This document shows positions 1 to 8,135 of a stretch of 64,000 nucleotides of DNA, piece after piece. A program made the translations under genes and the position numbers. The stretch spans positions 186,001-250,000 of the forward strand of contig NZ_JAAXCY010000012.1 in assembly GCF_014230465.1 (NCBI RefSeq). Direction: 5' to 3'. The notes beneath the pieces are model-generated. The model worked only from the letters and a program-made list of their open reading frames with translations, ran no database searches and was not told where the DNA came from. Within the stretch, counting starts at the first letter, position 1, and each line of letters starts with the position of its first letter. The stretch is from Pseudomonas cremoris (lineage in GTDB: Bacteria; Pseudomonadota; Gammaproteobacteria; Pseudomonadales; Pseudomonadaceae).

Positions 1-168
1 GCGAGTGGCGAGGATGTTTTTCGCCACGCCCAGGTGCTTCTGGAAATCACCGAAGCGCGTCACGCCGGCAAAGGCATCGCGAATGATCAGCAGCGTCCAC
101 CAGTCCCCCACCACATCCAGGGCGCGGGCGACGGGGCAGGCATTTCCTTCCATACATTTGCGTTTCAC
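1..168 (-). CDS. HxlR-family winged-helix regulator, N-terminal part only
   Basis: The first 56 codons of a gene that runs off the left edge. The product begins VKRKCMEGNACPVARALD and continues with GDWWTLLIIRDAF and FGDFQKHLGVAKNILATR. That is the hallmark start of HxlR/MarR-like regulators: an N-terminal Cys-Pro pair, then the first helices of a winged helix. The GTG start at 168 is preferred because GGAGG lies at 176-180 with a 7-base spacer; an internal ATG at 153 is the alternative. It is divergent from the SDR gene at 269, which is a plausible target. HxlR proteins often sense electrophiles or oxidants through the N-terminal Cys, but the inducer here is unknown. Confidence 0.85.
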   Translation of the reverse strand, partial: MKRKCMEGNACPVARALDVVGDWWTLLIIRDAFAGVTRFGDFQKHLGVAKNILATR

Positions 169-268
169 GGTCGGGCCTCCAGAAAAATTCAGTTGCATTA
201 TAGGACCGATACGCTCAGGATAAAAACGGTTTCATTATTAAACCTAAATTCGCAGCGTGGAGCTCATC

Positions 269-967
269 ATGGATATTCGTGGAAAAGTGGTACTGGTCAC
301 CGGCGCCAATCGCGGCCTGGGCAAAGCGTTTGTCACCGCGCTGCTGGAAGGCGGCGCCGCCAAGGTTTATGCCGGCGCAAGAAACCCAAGCAGTGTGAAC
401 ATCCCCGGCAGTACGCCGATTGCCCTGGACATCACCGACCCCGCCAGCGTGCAGCGTGCCGCCGAGCAAGCGAGTGATGTCAGTGTGGTGATCAACAACG
501 CCGGCTTCCTCAAGTACGGCTCGTTGCTGGCTGAGGACAGCGTCGAGAACCTGCAACAGCACTTGGACGTGAACACCTTCGGCACCCTGCGGGTCAGTCG
601 GGCGTTTGCGCCGATCCTGGCCAAGCAAGGCGGCGGCGCGTTGATCAATGTGCTGTCGGTGCTGAGCTGGCTGAGCCCACCGGGCGCCGGTGGCTACAGC
701 GCGTCCAAGTCCGCCCAGTGGGGCCTTACCAACGGCCTGCGCGGTGAGCTGCGCGAACAGGGCACCTTGGTCATCGGCGTGCACCCGGCCTACATCGACA
801 CCGACATGGTTGCCGATGTACAAGCGCCGAAGAGCACGCCGCAAGAAGTGGTTGCCGTTACCCTGCAGGCGCTGAGCGAGGACCGTGAAGAACTATTGGT
901 CAGCGACACGTCCCACGGAGTGAAGGCATCGCTGTCCAGCGACAGCCCGGTGTACCTCAACCGTTGA
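269..967 (+). CDS. Short-chain dehydrogenase/reductase (SDR)
   Basis: A 232-residue classical SDR, probably a soluble NAD(P)H-dependent oxidoreductase. The cofactor motif TGANRGLG is at residues 11-18, NNAG at about 76-79, and the catalytic YSASK has Tyr143 and Lys147 with a Ser-rich strand before it. The length is normal for the family. The ATG at 269 has GGAG six bases upstream; the in-frame GTG at 257 lacks a site. Divergent from the HxlR regulator, and its 3' end overlaps the convergent flavoprotein gene by 11 bases. The substrate cannot be deduced from the sequence. Confidence 0.9.
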   Translation: MDIRGKVVLVTGANRGLGKAFVTALLEGGAAKVYAGARNPSSVNIPGSTPIALDITDPASVQRAAEQASDVSVVINNAGFLKYGSLLAEDSVENLQQHLDVNTFGTLRVSRAFAPILAKQGGGALINVLSVLSWLSPPGAGGYSASKSAQWGLTNGLRGELREQGTLVIGVHPAYIDTDMVADVQAPKSTPQEVVAVTLQALSEDREELLVSDTSHGVKASLSSDSPVYLNR

Positions 968-1841
968 TCAACGAAAAGTGCGTGCCGGTACCGGCGCGCA
1001 CGCCCTCGCCTACGGCCAGCGCTACCGAGCCCGCAGCGAGGGACGTGTCACCACAGGCAAACACGCCAGGCACCGACGTCTGGCGAGTTTCATTTGTGTG
1101 TACGTAAAGGCCACTCGGCCCCTCTGACAACTCGCACTCCAACTGTGCTGCCAGCGGGCTGATGCGCGTGCGTGACATCGTGAACACGCCATCAAGGTTG
1201 AACACCCTGCCGTCTTCCAACTCCAGATCGACACGCTCACCGCTGAGGCGCCGAACAGCCCCGTTTTGCACACTCACGCCACGCCGATCCAACAGCGCCT
1301 GTTGTTGGGCATCCGGCGTGAATACACCGTTGGTAAACAAGGTGGTGGTGCCCCAATCCGGCAGCATCAACGCGTGATGCATCGCCAAGGGTGATGTGGC
1401 CAGTACGCCGATACGGCCCCTGTCCAACTCGTAGCCGTGGCAGTAAGGGCAATGAAACACCCGCGTGCCCCAGCGCTCTTGCAGGCCTTCGATGGCGGGT
1501 AGTTCGTCCACCACGCCGGTGGCGAGGATCAGGCGCCTAGCTTTGAGCTCACCGTTGCATTGAGTGCGCACACTGAAACCGTCCAGTTGCCCACTCGCCT
1601 CCACGACGTTGTCCTGCACCCAGGTGACACTGGGGTATTCCATCAACTGGCTGCGGCCTTCGGCGGCGATGACCTCCGGTGCCTGGCCGTCCTGGCCGAG
1701 AAAGCCGTGGGAAGTGGCCGCAAAGCGGTTGCGTCGCTGCCCCGCATCAATCACCAGCACCTTGCGCCGTGCCCGTGCCAATTGCAGGCCCGCAGACAGG
1801 CCGGCATAGCTGCCGCCCACGATAATGACGTCATGCATCAT
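957..1841 (-). CDS. NAD(P)/FAD-dependent oxidoreductase, thioredoxin-reductase-like
   Basis: A 294-residue flavoprotein of the thioredoxin reductase fold. It has an N-terminal FAD motif (VIIVGGSYAGLSAG, residues 5-18), a second dinucleotide region beginning near RGRIGVLA, and a redox pair CPYC at residues 131-134, followed by a C-terminal FACGD FAD motif. The CxxC suggests disulfide chemistry, but single-gene members of this type without a cognate thioredoxin have diverse partners. It starts with two consecutive ATG codons (1841 and 1838). Divergent from the Rrf2 regulator at 1986, a pairing often seen for Rrf2/YwnA-type repressors and NAD(P)H flavoproteins, so regulation by that neighbour is likely. 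Confidence 0.88.
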   Translation of the reverse strand: MMHDVIIVGGSYAGLSAGLQLARARRKVLVIDAGQRRNRFAATSHGFLGQDGQAPEVIAAEGRSQLMEYPSVTWVQDNVVEASGQLDGFSVRTQCNGELKARRLILATGVVDELPAIEGLQERWGTRVFHCPYCHGYELDRGRIGVLATSPLAMHHALMLPDWGTTTLFTNGVFTPDAQQQALLDRRGVSVQNGAVRRLSGERVDLELEDGRVFNLDGVFTMSRTRISPLAAQLECELSEGPSGLYVHTNETRQTSVPGVFACGDTSLAAGSVALAVGEGVRAGTGTHFSLING

Positions 1842-1985
1842 GACAATGACCCCGAATCAGGTGCACGCAGTTATCCGCGCGCTTTCACGACACACCATAA
1901 GTTACGTAAAAATAGCCCGTCAAGAGTCTCGCAACTTTTTAGGTTACGAACGATACTTTCGACCGAATCGACTTGAGGTTTTTTG
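1842..1985. promoter_or_regulatory. Divergent promoter region between flavoprotein and Rrf2 genes
   Basis: A 144-base AT-richer gap that must carry both promoters. It contains ACGTAAAAATA near 1906 and TTTTTAGGTTACG near 1937, which form an imperfect inverted pair and could be the operator of the adjacent Rrf2 protein. No start site can be fixed by eye. Confidence 0.35.
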
Positions 1986-2423
1986 ATGAGAAACGACACG
2001 CGCCTGTCGCGCATGCTGCATGTACTGATCCACATGGGCCGCCACGAAGAGCGCGCCACGTCCGAGACCATTGCGCAGATGCTGGGCACCAACCCGGTGG
2101 TGGTGCGACGCACACTTGGGCTGCTCAAGGAGAATGGTTACGTACGCTCGGAAAAGGGCCATCAAGGCGGCTGGAGCCTGGGCAAACCCCTGAGTGAGAT
2201 CACCCTGCTGGATATTCACAACGCCTTGGGCACGCCGTCGATATTTGCCATCGGCCTGTCCACCGACCATCCGGAATGCCTGGTGGAGCAGGCGGTGAAC
2301 GCGGCGCTCACCGATGCCTTCGAACAAGCCCAAGCGCTGTTGTTGAAGCGCCTGGGCAAGGTCACCCTGGCGCAATTGGCGGAAGATTTTGACGAGCGCT
2401 TTCGCGTGGCGATGTTGCCTTAG
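1986..2423 (+). CDS. Rrf2-family transcriptional regulator without Fe-S cysteine triad
   Basis: A 145-residue protein opening MRNDTRLSRMLHVLIHMG. It contains an Rrf2 winged helix (SETIAQMLGTNPVVVRRTL recognition region) and the wing motif SEKGHQGGWSLGKPLSEITLLDI. The three clustered cysteines of IscR/NsrR are absent; only one Cys, in HPECL, is seen, as in YwnA-type members that do not bind a cluster. The ATG at 1986 starts the conserved region; a TTG three bases upstream is less likely. It ends overlapping the convergent RNase gene by four bases. It probably controls the divergent flavoprotein gene and itself. Confidence 0.88.
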   Translation: MRNDTRLSRMLHVLIHMGRHEERATSETIAQMLGTNPVVVRRTLGLLKENGYVRSEKGHQGGWSLGKPLSEITLLDIHNALGTPSIFAIGLSTDHPECLVEQAVNAALTDAFEQAQALLLKRLGKVTLAQLAEDFDERFRVAMLP

Positions 2424-3049
2424 CGCTGTGCTGGAATCCGTATGTCGCCATCGCGGCACTGGTTTTTCACACTGCGCGGGCAACCGGCGAACGCCAAGTC
2501 CTTGGTCAGGCACACCCGTACCTCCGAGAGCACCTTGCCTTTGCAGATTACCGCCAGCCCGTGGTTGCCCATGCGCGGGTTGCTCTCGCGAAACAGCGCT
2601 TCAATCTCACGGGCCTGCAAAGACGGCGGGGTATTGAACGGTTGCAGTTGCTGCGGAATCGTCACTACGCCCAGCGCCGCGTCAGTCTTCTCCAGATACG
2701 CCAAGGGCTCCAGACCGCTGCAAGTGCCATGCTTGGCCCACTCGTGCTTGAGCAGCGAGCGCGTCGGGAATAACGCTGCGCCCTTGTCCATTTCTTCGCG
2801 ATTAAGCTGCGACTGAGGTGAGCATGACGCCGGCCACCCGCCCCGCGCGTACTGCGGCCACAAACCATGCAGCACAAACCCATAGCCCTTGCCCGAACAC
2901 TGCTCGTTGTTCGGGTGCGTCAGGCAAAAGGTCGGTGACCACGACAGCGACAATACGTAAAAATCAAATTCCCCCGGTGTTCCTTGAGCGCGCGGTGCCG
3001 CCATTGCATTCGTGGCCAGTACCAGCCACAACGCCATCCAGTATTTCAT
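2420..3049 (-). CDS. Ribonuclease T2 family enzyme, secreted
   Basis: A 209-residue protein with a cleavable signal peptide (MKYWMALWLVLATNAMA) for the periplasm. Both RNase T2 active-site blocks are present: CAS I as HGLWPQY with His61, and CAS II as KHEWAKHGTC with His102, Glu103 and His107. Several cysteines fit the family's disulfides. This is the RNase I type, which cleaves single-stranded RNA with little base preference through a 2',3'-cyclic intermediate, probably scavenging RNA in the periplasm. It is convergent with the Rrf2 gene. Confidence 0.92.
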   Translation of the reverse strand: MKYWMALWLVLATNAMAAPRAQGTPGEFDFYVLSLSWSPTFCLTHPNNEQCSGKGYGFVLHGLWPQYARGGWPASCSPQSQLNREEMDKGAALFPTRSLLKHEWAKHGTCSGLEPLAYLEKTDAALGVVTIPQQLQPFNTPPSLQAREIEALFRESNPRMGNHGLAVICKGKVLSEVRVCLTKDLAFAGCPRSVKNQCRDGDIRIPAQR

Positions 3050-3085
3050 CCGTGTATTCCTTGAAAAAGAAAAACCCTATCGCGT

Positions 3086-4066
3086 CTAACCCGGAACATT
3101 GGGGTTACGTTGTAGCACCTTGTCCAGGATTCGATCGGTCTTCAGCGCTTCGATCGCCAACGATGGATGCTCGGCCCCGCCACGGATATGGGCGTTCATT
3201 GCCAACACATGGTGCCACTGGATATGCGCGTGACACGGCACCTCCAGCACTTCATCGGACTCACCTTCAAGGCGTATTGGCTGGTCGTCGAAGACCGAGA
3301 ACTGGATGCGCCCACGACTGCCAATCAACTCCACGTGGTCCTCGCGACGATCCGCGACAAAGTTCCAGCAGCCCATGCCCAACGCACCGGAGGTGAAGGT
3401 CCAGCAGGCTGTCACAGCGTCCTCTGCGGCATAGCGTCCGGCCTGGCGCGCGTTAAAGCCGGTGACTTCAACAATATCCCCGGCCAGGTACTGGAACAGG
3501 TCGAAGCCGTGGCTGGCCAGGTCGGCAAAGTAGCCACCGCCGGCAATGGCCGGGTCGGTACGCCAGTTGGCGGCGCTGGCGTCATCAGCGCCTGCAGGCT
3601 TGCACAGGGTCCAGGTCAGTTGGCGCAGCTCGCCAATGCGCCCGTCCCGCAGCCAGTCACGCACTTGCTGGAAGCGTGGCAAGGAACGCCGGTAGTAGGA
3701 GACGAACAGGTGCAAGCCGGCGCGCTCGAAGGTGCGCTGCATCAACGCACTTTGCTCGGCGTTGAGCGACATGGGTTTTTCGACGCAGCAATGCTTGCCG
3801 GCCGCCGCCGCCATCAGGCTGTATTCAAGGTGGCTGTCGGGCGGCGTGGCGATGTACACCGCGTCCACCTCGGGGTCGTCGATCAGTGCCTGGGCGTCGG
3901 TGTAGAAGCGGGCAATACCGTGGCGTGCCGCATAATCGCGCACCGCTTCCTCACGGCGCCCCATCACGGCCACCAGCGCCGAATCTGGCGCTTTGTAGAA
4001 AGCGGGTCCACTCTTCAATTCAGTGACACTGCCACAGCCAATCATGCCCCAACGTACGGTCGTCAT
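3086..4066 (-). CDS. Gfo/Idh/MocA-family oxidoreductase
   Basis: A 326-residue NAD(P)-dependent oxidoreductase. It has an N-terminal Rossmann motif (WGMIGCGSV, residues 6-14), the family's EKP signature (CVEKPMSLN, about 95-103), and a C-terminal alpha/beta dimerisation domain including ADLASHGFDLF. The ATG at 4066 has GAGGAAAATCG upstream; the upstream extension is not conserved in character. It belongs to the sugar- or polyol-dehydrogenase superfamily, but the substrate is not predictable. It is distinct from the two paralogues in the inositol island. Divergent from the Nudix pseudogene. Confidence 0.88.
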   Translation of the reverse strand: MTTVRWGMIGCGSVTELKSGPAFYKAPDSALVAVMGRREEAVRDYAARHGIARFYTDAQALIDDPEVDAVYIATPPDSHLEYSLMAAAAGKHCCVEKPMSLNAEQSALMQRTFERAGLHLFVSYYRRSLPRFQQVRDWLRDGRIGELRQLTWTLCKPAGADDASAANWRTDPAIAGGGYFADLASHGFDLFQYLAGDIVEVTGFNARQAGRYAAEDAVTACWTFTSGALGMGCWNFVADRREDHVELIGSRGRIQFSVFDDQPIRLEGESDEVLEVPCHAHIQWHHVLAMNAHIRGGAEHPSLAIEALKTDRILDKVLQRNPNVPG

Positions 4067-4193
4067 CGATTTTCCTCGTCCGTTTCCATCAATCGGGCAG
4101 TATCCACATACCCACCGCCCTGTGCCACAAACACTTAGCATGACAATTGCATTTCACTTTTATGACATTCATCCAGCTGCAGGGGCACAGACG

Positions 4194-4556
4194 ATGAAAA
4201 TTCGGGCGACGGTCATTTGCGAACACGAGGGGCACATCCTCTTCGTGCGCAAGGCCAGATCAAAATGAGCGTTGCCAGGCGGCAAGGTCGAACGTTACGA
4301 GCGGCCGGTGGGCGCCGCCGAGCGGGAGTTGGAAGAAGAAACCGGGCTGAACGTGGACGGCTTGCTGTATTTGCAGGAACTGAAGGCCCGCGACACCGTG
4401 CACCATGTGTTCGAAGCTTCGGTGGTGAACATCGCGGATGCGCAACCGCGAAACGAGATCATCGATTGCCAGTGGCAGGCTTATGGCGCGGTGGATCAAC
4501 TGGACACCACCGATGCCACCCGGCATATCGTCAAATCGTTTCTGCGTCGGCTGTGA
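4194..4556 (+). pseudogene. Nudix hydrolase gene interrupted by an in-frame TGA
   Basis: Reading from the ATG at 4194 gives MKIRATVICEHEGHILFVRK, then ARSK, a TGA at 4266-4268, and in the same frame ALPGGKVERYERPVGAAERELEEETGL on to a stop at 4554. Nudix enzymes normally have Trp in the WALPGGK stretch, so a single G-to-A change of TGG to TGA explains the break. The Nudix box G-x5-E-x7-REUxEExGU is intact after the stop. A TTG at 4272 could start only a truncated product lacking the first strands. Full length would be about 120 residues. It is either a recent nonsense mutation or a read error. Confidence 0.85.
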
Positions 4557-4581
4557 GTAAGGACACTCACCCGCACTGCTG

Positions 4582-5325
4582 CTAGTGGTAGCCCGCTTCA
4601 AGCGTGTCTCGTTCACGTTCCTTTTGACGCTTTTGCTCACGTTGCGCCTCGAGCTTCTTGTCGCACTGCTGCTTGCCCTCTTCCACCGTCCCGGTATACG
4701 TACAGTCGGACATACCCTGGCCCCCCGTCAGGATCACGACTGCCACTACCAACGGAACCACCACCACCATCACTGCAATGTCGACGGCACGTGAGCTGTG
4801 CACTTCAGTCTTGTACGGATACTGCTGCTGCGGGTTCAGGTCGAACGCCTGCAGGGTCGTCCATGCCGTGTACCGATAGCCCTGGTCCTTGAACGGCTTG
4901 CAGGCATCTACCGTCTGCACCGCGTAGTAGTCGCCTAGTCGGCGGGGCTGAGTCTGGCGGGCATTGAATCCCTCGACCAATGCCTTGAGTTGCCCGTCCT
5001 CGGCCTGCCAGGCGGCTTCGCATTCAGGCTGGGTGACGTACCGCTTGCTGGTCTTGCTCACCGTATCCAGCCAGTTTTTACCACCGACATACAGCCCCAG
5101 TACACCGCCATCCGGGGCTGCTTGCAGGTACAGCTCAAGCGCGCCGGTATAGAACCCACGGGTTTTGCTCAACAGTTCGAATTGTTGGCTGCTCAACGGC
5201 TGGTAAAGGGTGTAGCCATACACCTCGGGGCCCGCAATCTCGGGCTGGACCGGCGCGGTCGCGCACCCACTGAGTGACGATGTGATGATCGCCAGGCTCA
5301 ACACACTGCACAGCATCCTTTGCAT
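4582..5325 (-). CDS. Predicted lipoprotein of unknown function
   Basis: About 247 residues starting MQRMLCSVLSLAIITSSLSGC, a lipoprotein signal peptide with lipobox LSGC. A second hydrophobic segment (AVMVVVVPLVVAVVILTGG) lies near the C-terminus and is followed by a Lys/Arg/Glu-rich tail (KKLEAQREQKRQKERERD) that may be a short coiled coil. Five cysteines outside the lipobox are scattered. I do not recognise the family. The ATG at 5325 fits the signal peptide; an earlier in-frame start at 5379 would bury it. Convergent with the Nudix remnant. Confidence 0.7.
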   Translation of the reverse strand: MQRMLCSVLSLAIITSSLSGCATAPVQPEIAGPEVYGYTLYQPLSSQQFELLSKTRGFYTGALELYLQAAPDGGVLGLYVGGKNWLDTVSKTSKRYVTQPECEAAWQAEDGQLKALVEGFNARQTQPRRLGDYYAVQTVDACKPFKDQGYRYTAWTTLQAFDLNPQQQYPYKTEVHSSRAVDIAVMVVVVPLVVAVVILTGGQGMSDCTYTGTVEEGKQQCDKKLEAQREQKRQKERERDTLEAGYH

Positions 5326-5433
5326 GAAACGCCCCAGGGCAGATGGGCGGCTGGACAGCCAGGCGCAAGATTGCGCCAAATCCCAGCCGCTGTTTCGGCA
5401 CGTGCGGTCGAAACATTAATGCCCAATCATCCC

Positions 5434-5928
5434 TCAGGAGCGCGGCTTGCTGCCTGCCGTCTCCATGAGCTTGTCCTTGCCTTTGGCTTGCCCGCGCAAA
5501 TACAACGCATCCACCAGTTTTTGCCGGTCTTCCTGGGGCAAGGTGCTGGCGAACTGCGCCAACGTTGAGTCCACCAAGGCCCGCAACGCCACATCGGCTT
5601 CGCGCGCCTTGGCCAATTCGGTGACCAGCACTTCGCGGTCCAGGGTCGGTGCTTCCAATTGCTTGATCACTCCCATCCGCGCCTCGCGGCCGGCCATGAT
5701 CAGCGGTTGGCTGTCGGCGCTGTTATGGCGCAGCAATTGGCGCAGTTCCTTGCGCCGCTCCGGCGGCAATTTGAACATGGCCTGGCGCAAACCGTGTTGG
5801 TTGACCACCGCTTCGGCAGGCTTGGCGCTGGCCATCCAGTGGTAGAGGCCGCCGGCAACCCCGCCGATCAAAAACACATTGAGCAATACCGAGACGAGCA
5901 ACCACGGTTTAAGGGATCTGACGGTCAT
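5434..5928 (-). CDS. Periplasmic heavy-metal-sensor-like protein (CnrX/Spy type)
   Basis: A 164-residue protein with one N-terminal membrane anchor (WLLVSVLLNVFLIGGVAGGLY) and a helical periplasmic domain containing PPERRKELRQLLR and LPQEDRQKLVDAL repeats, as in the Metal_resist/CnrX and Spy/CpxP-like families. Last gene of a three-gene unit: its ATG at 5928 overlaps the anti-sigma stop by four bases (ATGA). By analogy with CnrX-CnrY-CnrH it would sense a periplasmic signal and modulate the anti-sigma factor. There is no obvious His/Met cluster to name a metal. Confidence 0.78.
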   Translation of the reverse strand: MTVRSLKPWLLVSVLLNVFLIGGVAGGLYHWMASAKPAEAVVNQHGLRQAMFKLPPERRKELRQLLRHNSADSQPLIMAGREARMGVIKQLEAPTLDREVLVTELAKAREADVALRALVDSTLAQFASTLPQEDRQKLVDALYLRGQAKGKDKLMETAGSKPRS

Positions 5929-6356
5929 TGCTCGGCTTCCTCGGCATTGACGGTGAAGACGACTTCCGCGTCGCCTTGGTCGAAGACACTGGGCAGCACT
6001 TCGGATGACAGCATCGGCAGCGGTACACTCATGGAAGCCACCAACATGCCGGTGACAATCCCTGCTATGCCCACGCCCACCACGCCGGCTGGCGATAGCC
6101 AACCGGCGTAGCGGGCCCAGAATGACTTGGGTTGCGGGGCCGACTGACGAATCTGGCGGGCCAATTCGGGGTCGGCCAGCACCACGTGGTAACTGTCGAG
6201 TTGCGTATCGAGCCAGCCGGCCTCGTCCATGGCTGCACGGGCACTGGGGTGGCCGCTGTCCAGCAAGGCCCGGGCCGAGCCTTGCTCTTGTGCGGGCCAG
6301 CGCTGCAAGTCGGCGCCGTAGGCGTCGGCCAAGTGAGCAAATCGTTCGGGTGTCAT
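5925..6356 (-). CDS. Putative membrane anti-sigma factor
   Basis: A 143-residue protein with a cytoplasmic N-terminal part (MTPERFAHLADAYGADLQRW), a single transmembrane segment around residues 88-112 (GVVGVGIAGIVTGMLVASM) and a short acidic periplasmic tail. It has no recognisable zinc-binding ZAS motif. Assignment rests on position: it overlaps the ECF sigma gene by four bases upstream and the sensor gene by four bases downstream, so the three are translationally coupled. A role as the sigma antagonist is inference. Confidence 0.7.
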   Translation of the reverse strand: MTPERFAHLADAYGADLQRWPAQEQGSARALLDSGHPSARAAMDEAGWLDTQLDSYHVVLADPELARQIRQSAPQPKSFWARYAGWLSPAGVVGVGIAGIVTGMLVASMSVPLPMLSSEVLPSVFDQGDAEVVFTVNAEEAEQ

Positions 6357-6931
6357 GGTTTTCCCCTTCCTGGGCGGGCAAGCCCGGGTGTGTCGGCAAG
6401 TTGGCTACGCAACTGGCGGCGAGCCCGCGACAGCAGGCTCTCCAGTGCCTCGACGCTGATATTCATCAGGGCCGCGGCGTCGATGTTCGACAGCTCCTGG
6501 TAATACTGCAGCACAATGGCTTCGCGCTGTCGCTCGGGCAACGCCGCCAACGCTGCGGCCATGCGTGCACTGCGGTCAGCGGTTTCCAGCTGTTCTTCCG
6601 GGGACGGCGCGTTGTCTGCCAGCTCCAGCGCCTGCTCGTCGTCCAACGGGCGCTCCTTGCGCCGGCGCAGACGGTCATGGCACAGGTTGAGCGCCACCCG
6701 ATGCAACCAGGTGTCAAAGCGCGCCTCGCCGCTGCGCCAACTGGCCGCCTGGCGCCAGATGCGCAGGAAGCTTTCCTGGGCCACGTCCTTGGCCTCGTCG
6801 GCATCGCCCAGTATCCGACTGGCGAGCGCCAGCAGGCGCGGCAGTTTGCGCGTCACCATTTCGTTGACGGCTGCGGGTTCGTTGTTACCGATACGTGCCA
6901 GCAGCTCAACGTCCGGATCAGTGTCTTTCAA
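6353..6931 (-). CDS. ECF-type RNA polymerase sigma factor
   Basis: A 192-residue sigma-70 family member with only regions 2 and 4. Region 2 contains DEAKDVAQESFLRIWR and FDTWLHRVALNLCHDRLRR. Region 4 contains LPERQREAIVLQYYQELSNIDAA, with a helix-turn-helix at AALMNISVEALESLLSRARR. First gene of the sigma/anti-sigma/sensor operon, with a four-base overlap into the next gene. ECF operons of this shape are usually autoregulated. The 37-base gap to the upstream YXWGXW gene suggests that gene may be cotranscribed or may be a target. Confidence 0.92.
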   Translation of the reverse strand: MKDTDPDVELLARIGNNEPAAVNEMVTRKLPRLLALASRILGDADEAKDVAQESFLRIWRQAASWRSGEARFDTWLHRVALNLCHDRLRRRKERPLDDEQALELADNAPSPEEQLETADRSARMAAALAALPERQREAIVLQYYQELSNIDAAALMNISVEALESLLSRARRQLRSQLADTPGLARPGRGKP

Positions 6932-6968
6932 TCGGGCAATTCTCGGTCCGGGGGCTAAGTCTCAGGTG

Positions 6969-7280
6969 TCAGCGGATCCAATGCCCTTCACGCCAGTACC
7001 AGTTGGGACCGCGTGATTCCCAATGTCCAGGCTCCCAACGTGCATTGTGCATCACCGGCTGCCAGTGGCCGGGCACCCAGGCATAGGCGCCACGCTCCCA
7101 CTGCCAGTGACCACGGTCCCAGGCGTAACCGGGACGTTGCGCCGGAATGACTTCGACACGCTCCGCCGGCGGCGCCTGGCGAATGATGACTTCAGTCTCG
7201 GCAAAGCTTGGCGTACTCACAAACGCGGCAAGGACCAGTGGGGCAAGCAAGGCAAAACGCATTTTGGCCAGGGGTCTCAT
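6969..7280 (-). CDS. Secreted YXWGXW-repeat protein
   Basis: A 103-residue protein with a signal peptide (MRPLAKMRFALLAPLVLAAFVSTPSFA) and then four aromatic repeats around GYAWDRGHW, AYAWVPGHW, ARWEPGHW and NWYWREGHW, the YXWGXW class of small exported proteins. Function of the class is not established. AAGGAG six bases before the ATG at 7280 decides the start over one at 7298. Same strand as the sigma-factor operon and 37 bases upstream of it. Confidence 0.82.
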   Translation of the reverse strand: MRPLAKMRFALLAPLVLAAFVSTPSFAETEVIIRQAPPAERVEVIPAQRPGYAWDRGHWQWERGAYAWVPGHWQPVMHNARWEPGHWESRGPNWYWREGHWIR

Positions 7281-7505
7281 GGCAACTCCTTCATGCAACG
7301 AACGAAAGTGCAGGTTGCTGATGGGTTGAACGCTGGGTGTCGAAAAAATCCGTCGCGGGGTGCGTGGATTTTTTCAGGGCAGTGGTCGAGGGCAGTATTG
7401 CCCAGGGGATGGCAGGACTTGATGAAATGTTTGAAAGCCGCGCGACGGATTTATCTCTGCGGCTACGTTGAAGGTGTAACGCAGGTAAATCCAAGAGGAA
7501 ACATC

Positions 7506-7646
7506 ATGTACCGCCGACTTTCCATGCTGGTTGCCGCACTGCTGATCGTCAGCCTCAGCGGTTGCATTATCCTGCCGGAACACCGCCATTGCTGCTGGCG
7601 TTATTACGGCGCGAACGACACCCCCACCCACATGGCCAACAGTTAA
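7506..7646 (+). CDS. Small predicted lipoprotein, 46 residues
   Basis: MYRRLSMLVAALLIVSLSGC is a compact lipoprotein signal with lipobox LSGC at residue 20, leaving a 26-residue mature part containing HRHCCWRYYG. AAGAGGAAAC precedes the ATG at a good distance. The stop overlaps the stop of the convergent DUF1652 gene. The CC-W-YY motif with His residues could bind metal, but no function is known to me. Confidence 0.68.
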   Translation: MYRRLSMLVAALLIVSLSGCIILPEHRHCCWRYYGANDTPTHMANS

Positions 7647-7891
7647 CCGACCGCCGCAAAACCTCGGCGCCCGGCCTTGATCTCGGTACGCAGTTCACCG
7701 ATAAGGTTTGAGATGGAACGGATGCTGTCCAAACCCTCGGGAGACACACGGGTCAGCAGCAAGTCGACACGACCGGATTCCGGTTCGAAGATGCTGATGC
7801 GCAGCGAACCATCGACGTTCTGCGTGCAATCGCAGGCCAATGGCAGAAAACCCGAAGCCATGATGCGACTGAATTCGGCGATTGAAATCAT
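7643..7891 (-). CDS. DUF1652 domain protein
   Basis: An 82-residue protein beginning MISIAEFSRIMASGFLPLAC, with CTQNVDGSLRISIFEPESG and ISNLIGELRTEI. This matches the small DUF1652 family that is nearly restricted to Pseudomonas. The ATG at 7891 has GGAGG nine bases upstream; the GTG at 7900 has none at a usable distance. Function unknown. Its end overlaps the convergent small lipoprotein gene by four bases. Confidence 0.82.
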   Translation of the reverse strand: MISIAEFSRIMASGFLPLACDCTQNVDGSLRISIFEPESGRVDLLLTRVSPEGLDSIRSISNLIGELRTEIKAGRRGFAAVG

Positions 7892-8135
7892 GCTCCGCAC
7901 CCTCCCCCGGGCTCCACCCAGTCGTTGTGATGCAAGCAGAGTAGATCAGGTTTCAGGGGCAATCTAGCCAATCGTTCAAAAGTGCCAATCACACCTCATT
8001 TTGCCCCAAAACCGCCGAAACACTGGCGCCAAAAAAGCCTTCGGGCAACCTCTTGTCTGGCCGCTGGGGGAAGACTTGACTCCTGGCTCAGATCACAAGA
8101 CGCTCTGGCTTTTGGCCACTCCGTGAGCATCGCCC

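Noticed and set aside
6353..6931. ECF sigma factor as the signalling partner of the STN receptor at 11845
   Set aside because: Its coupled neighbours are an anti-sigma-like protein and a CnrX-like sensor, not a FecR protein.
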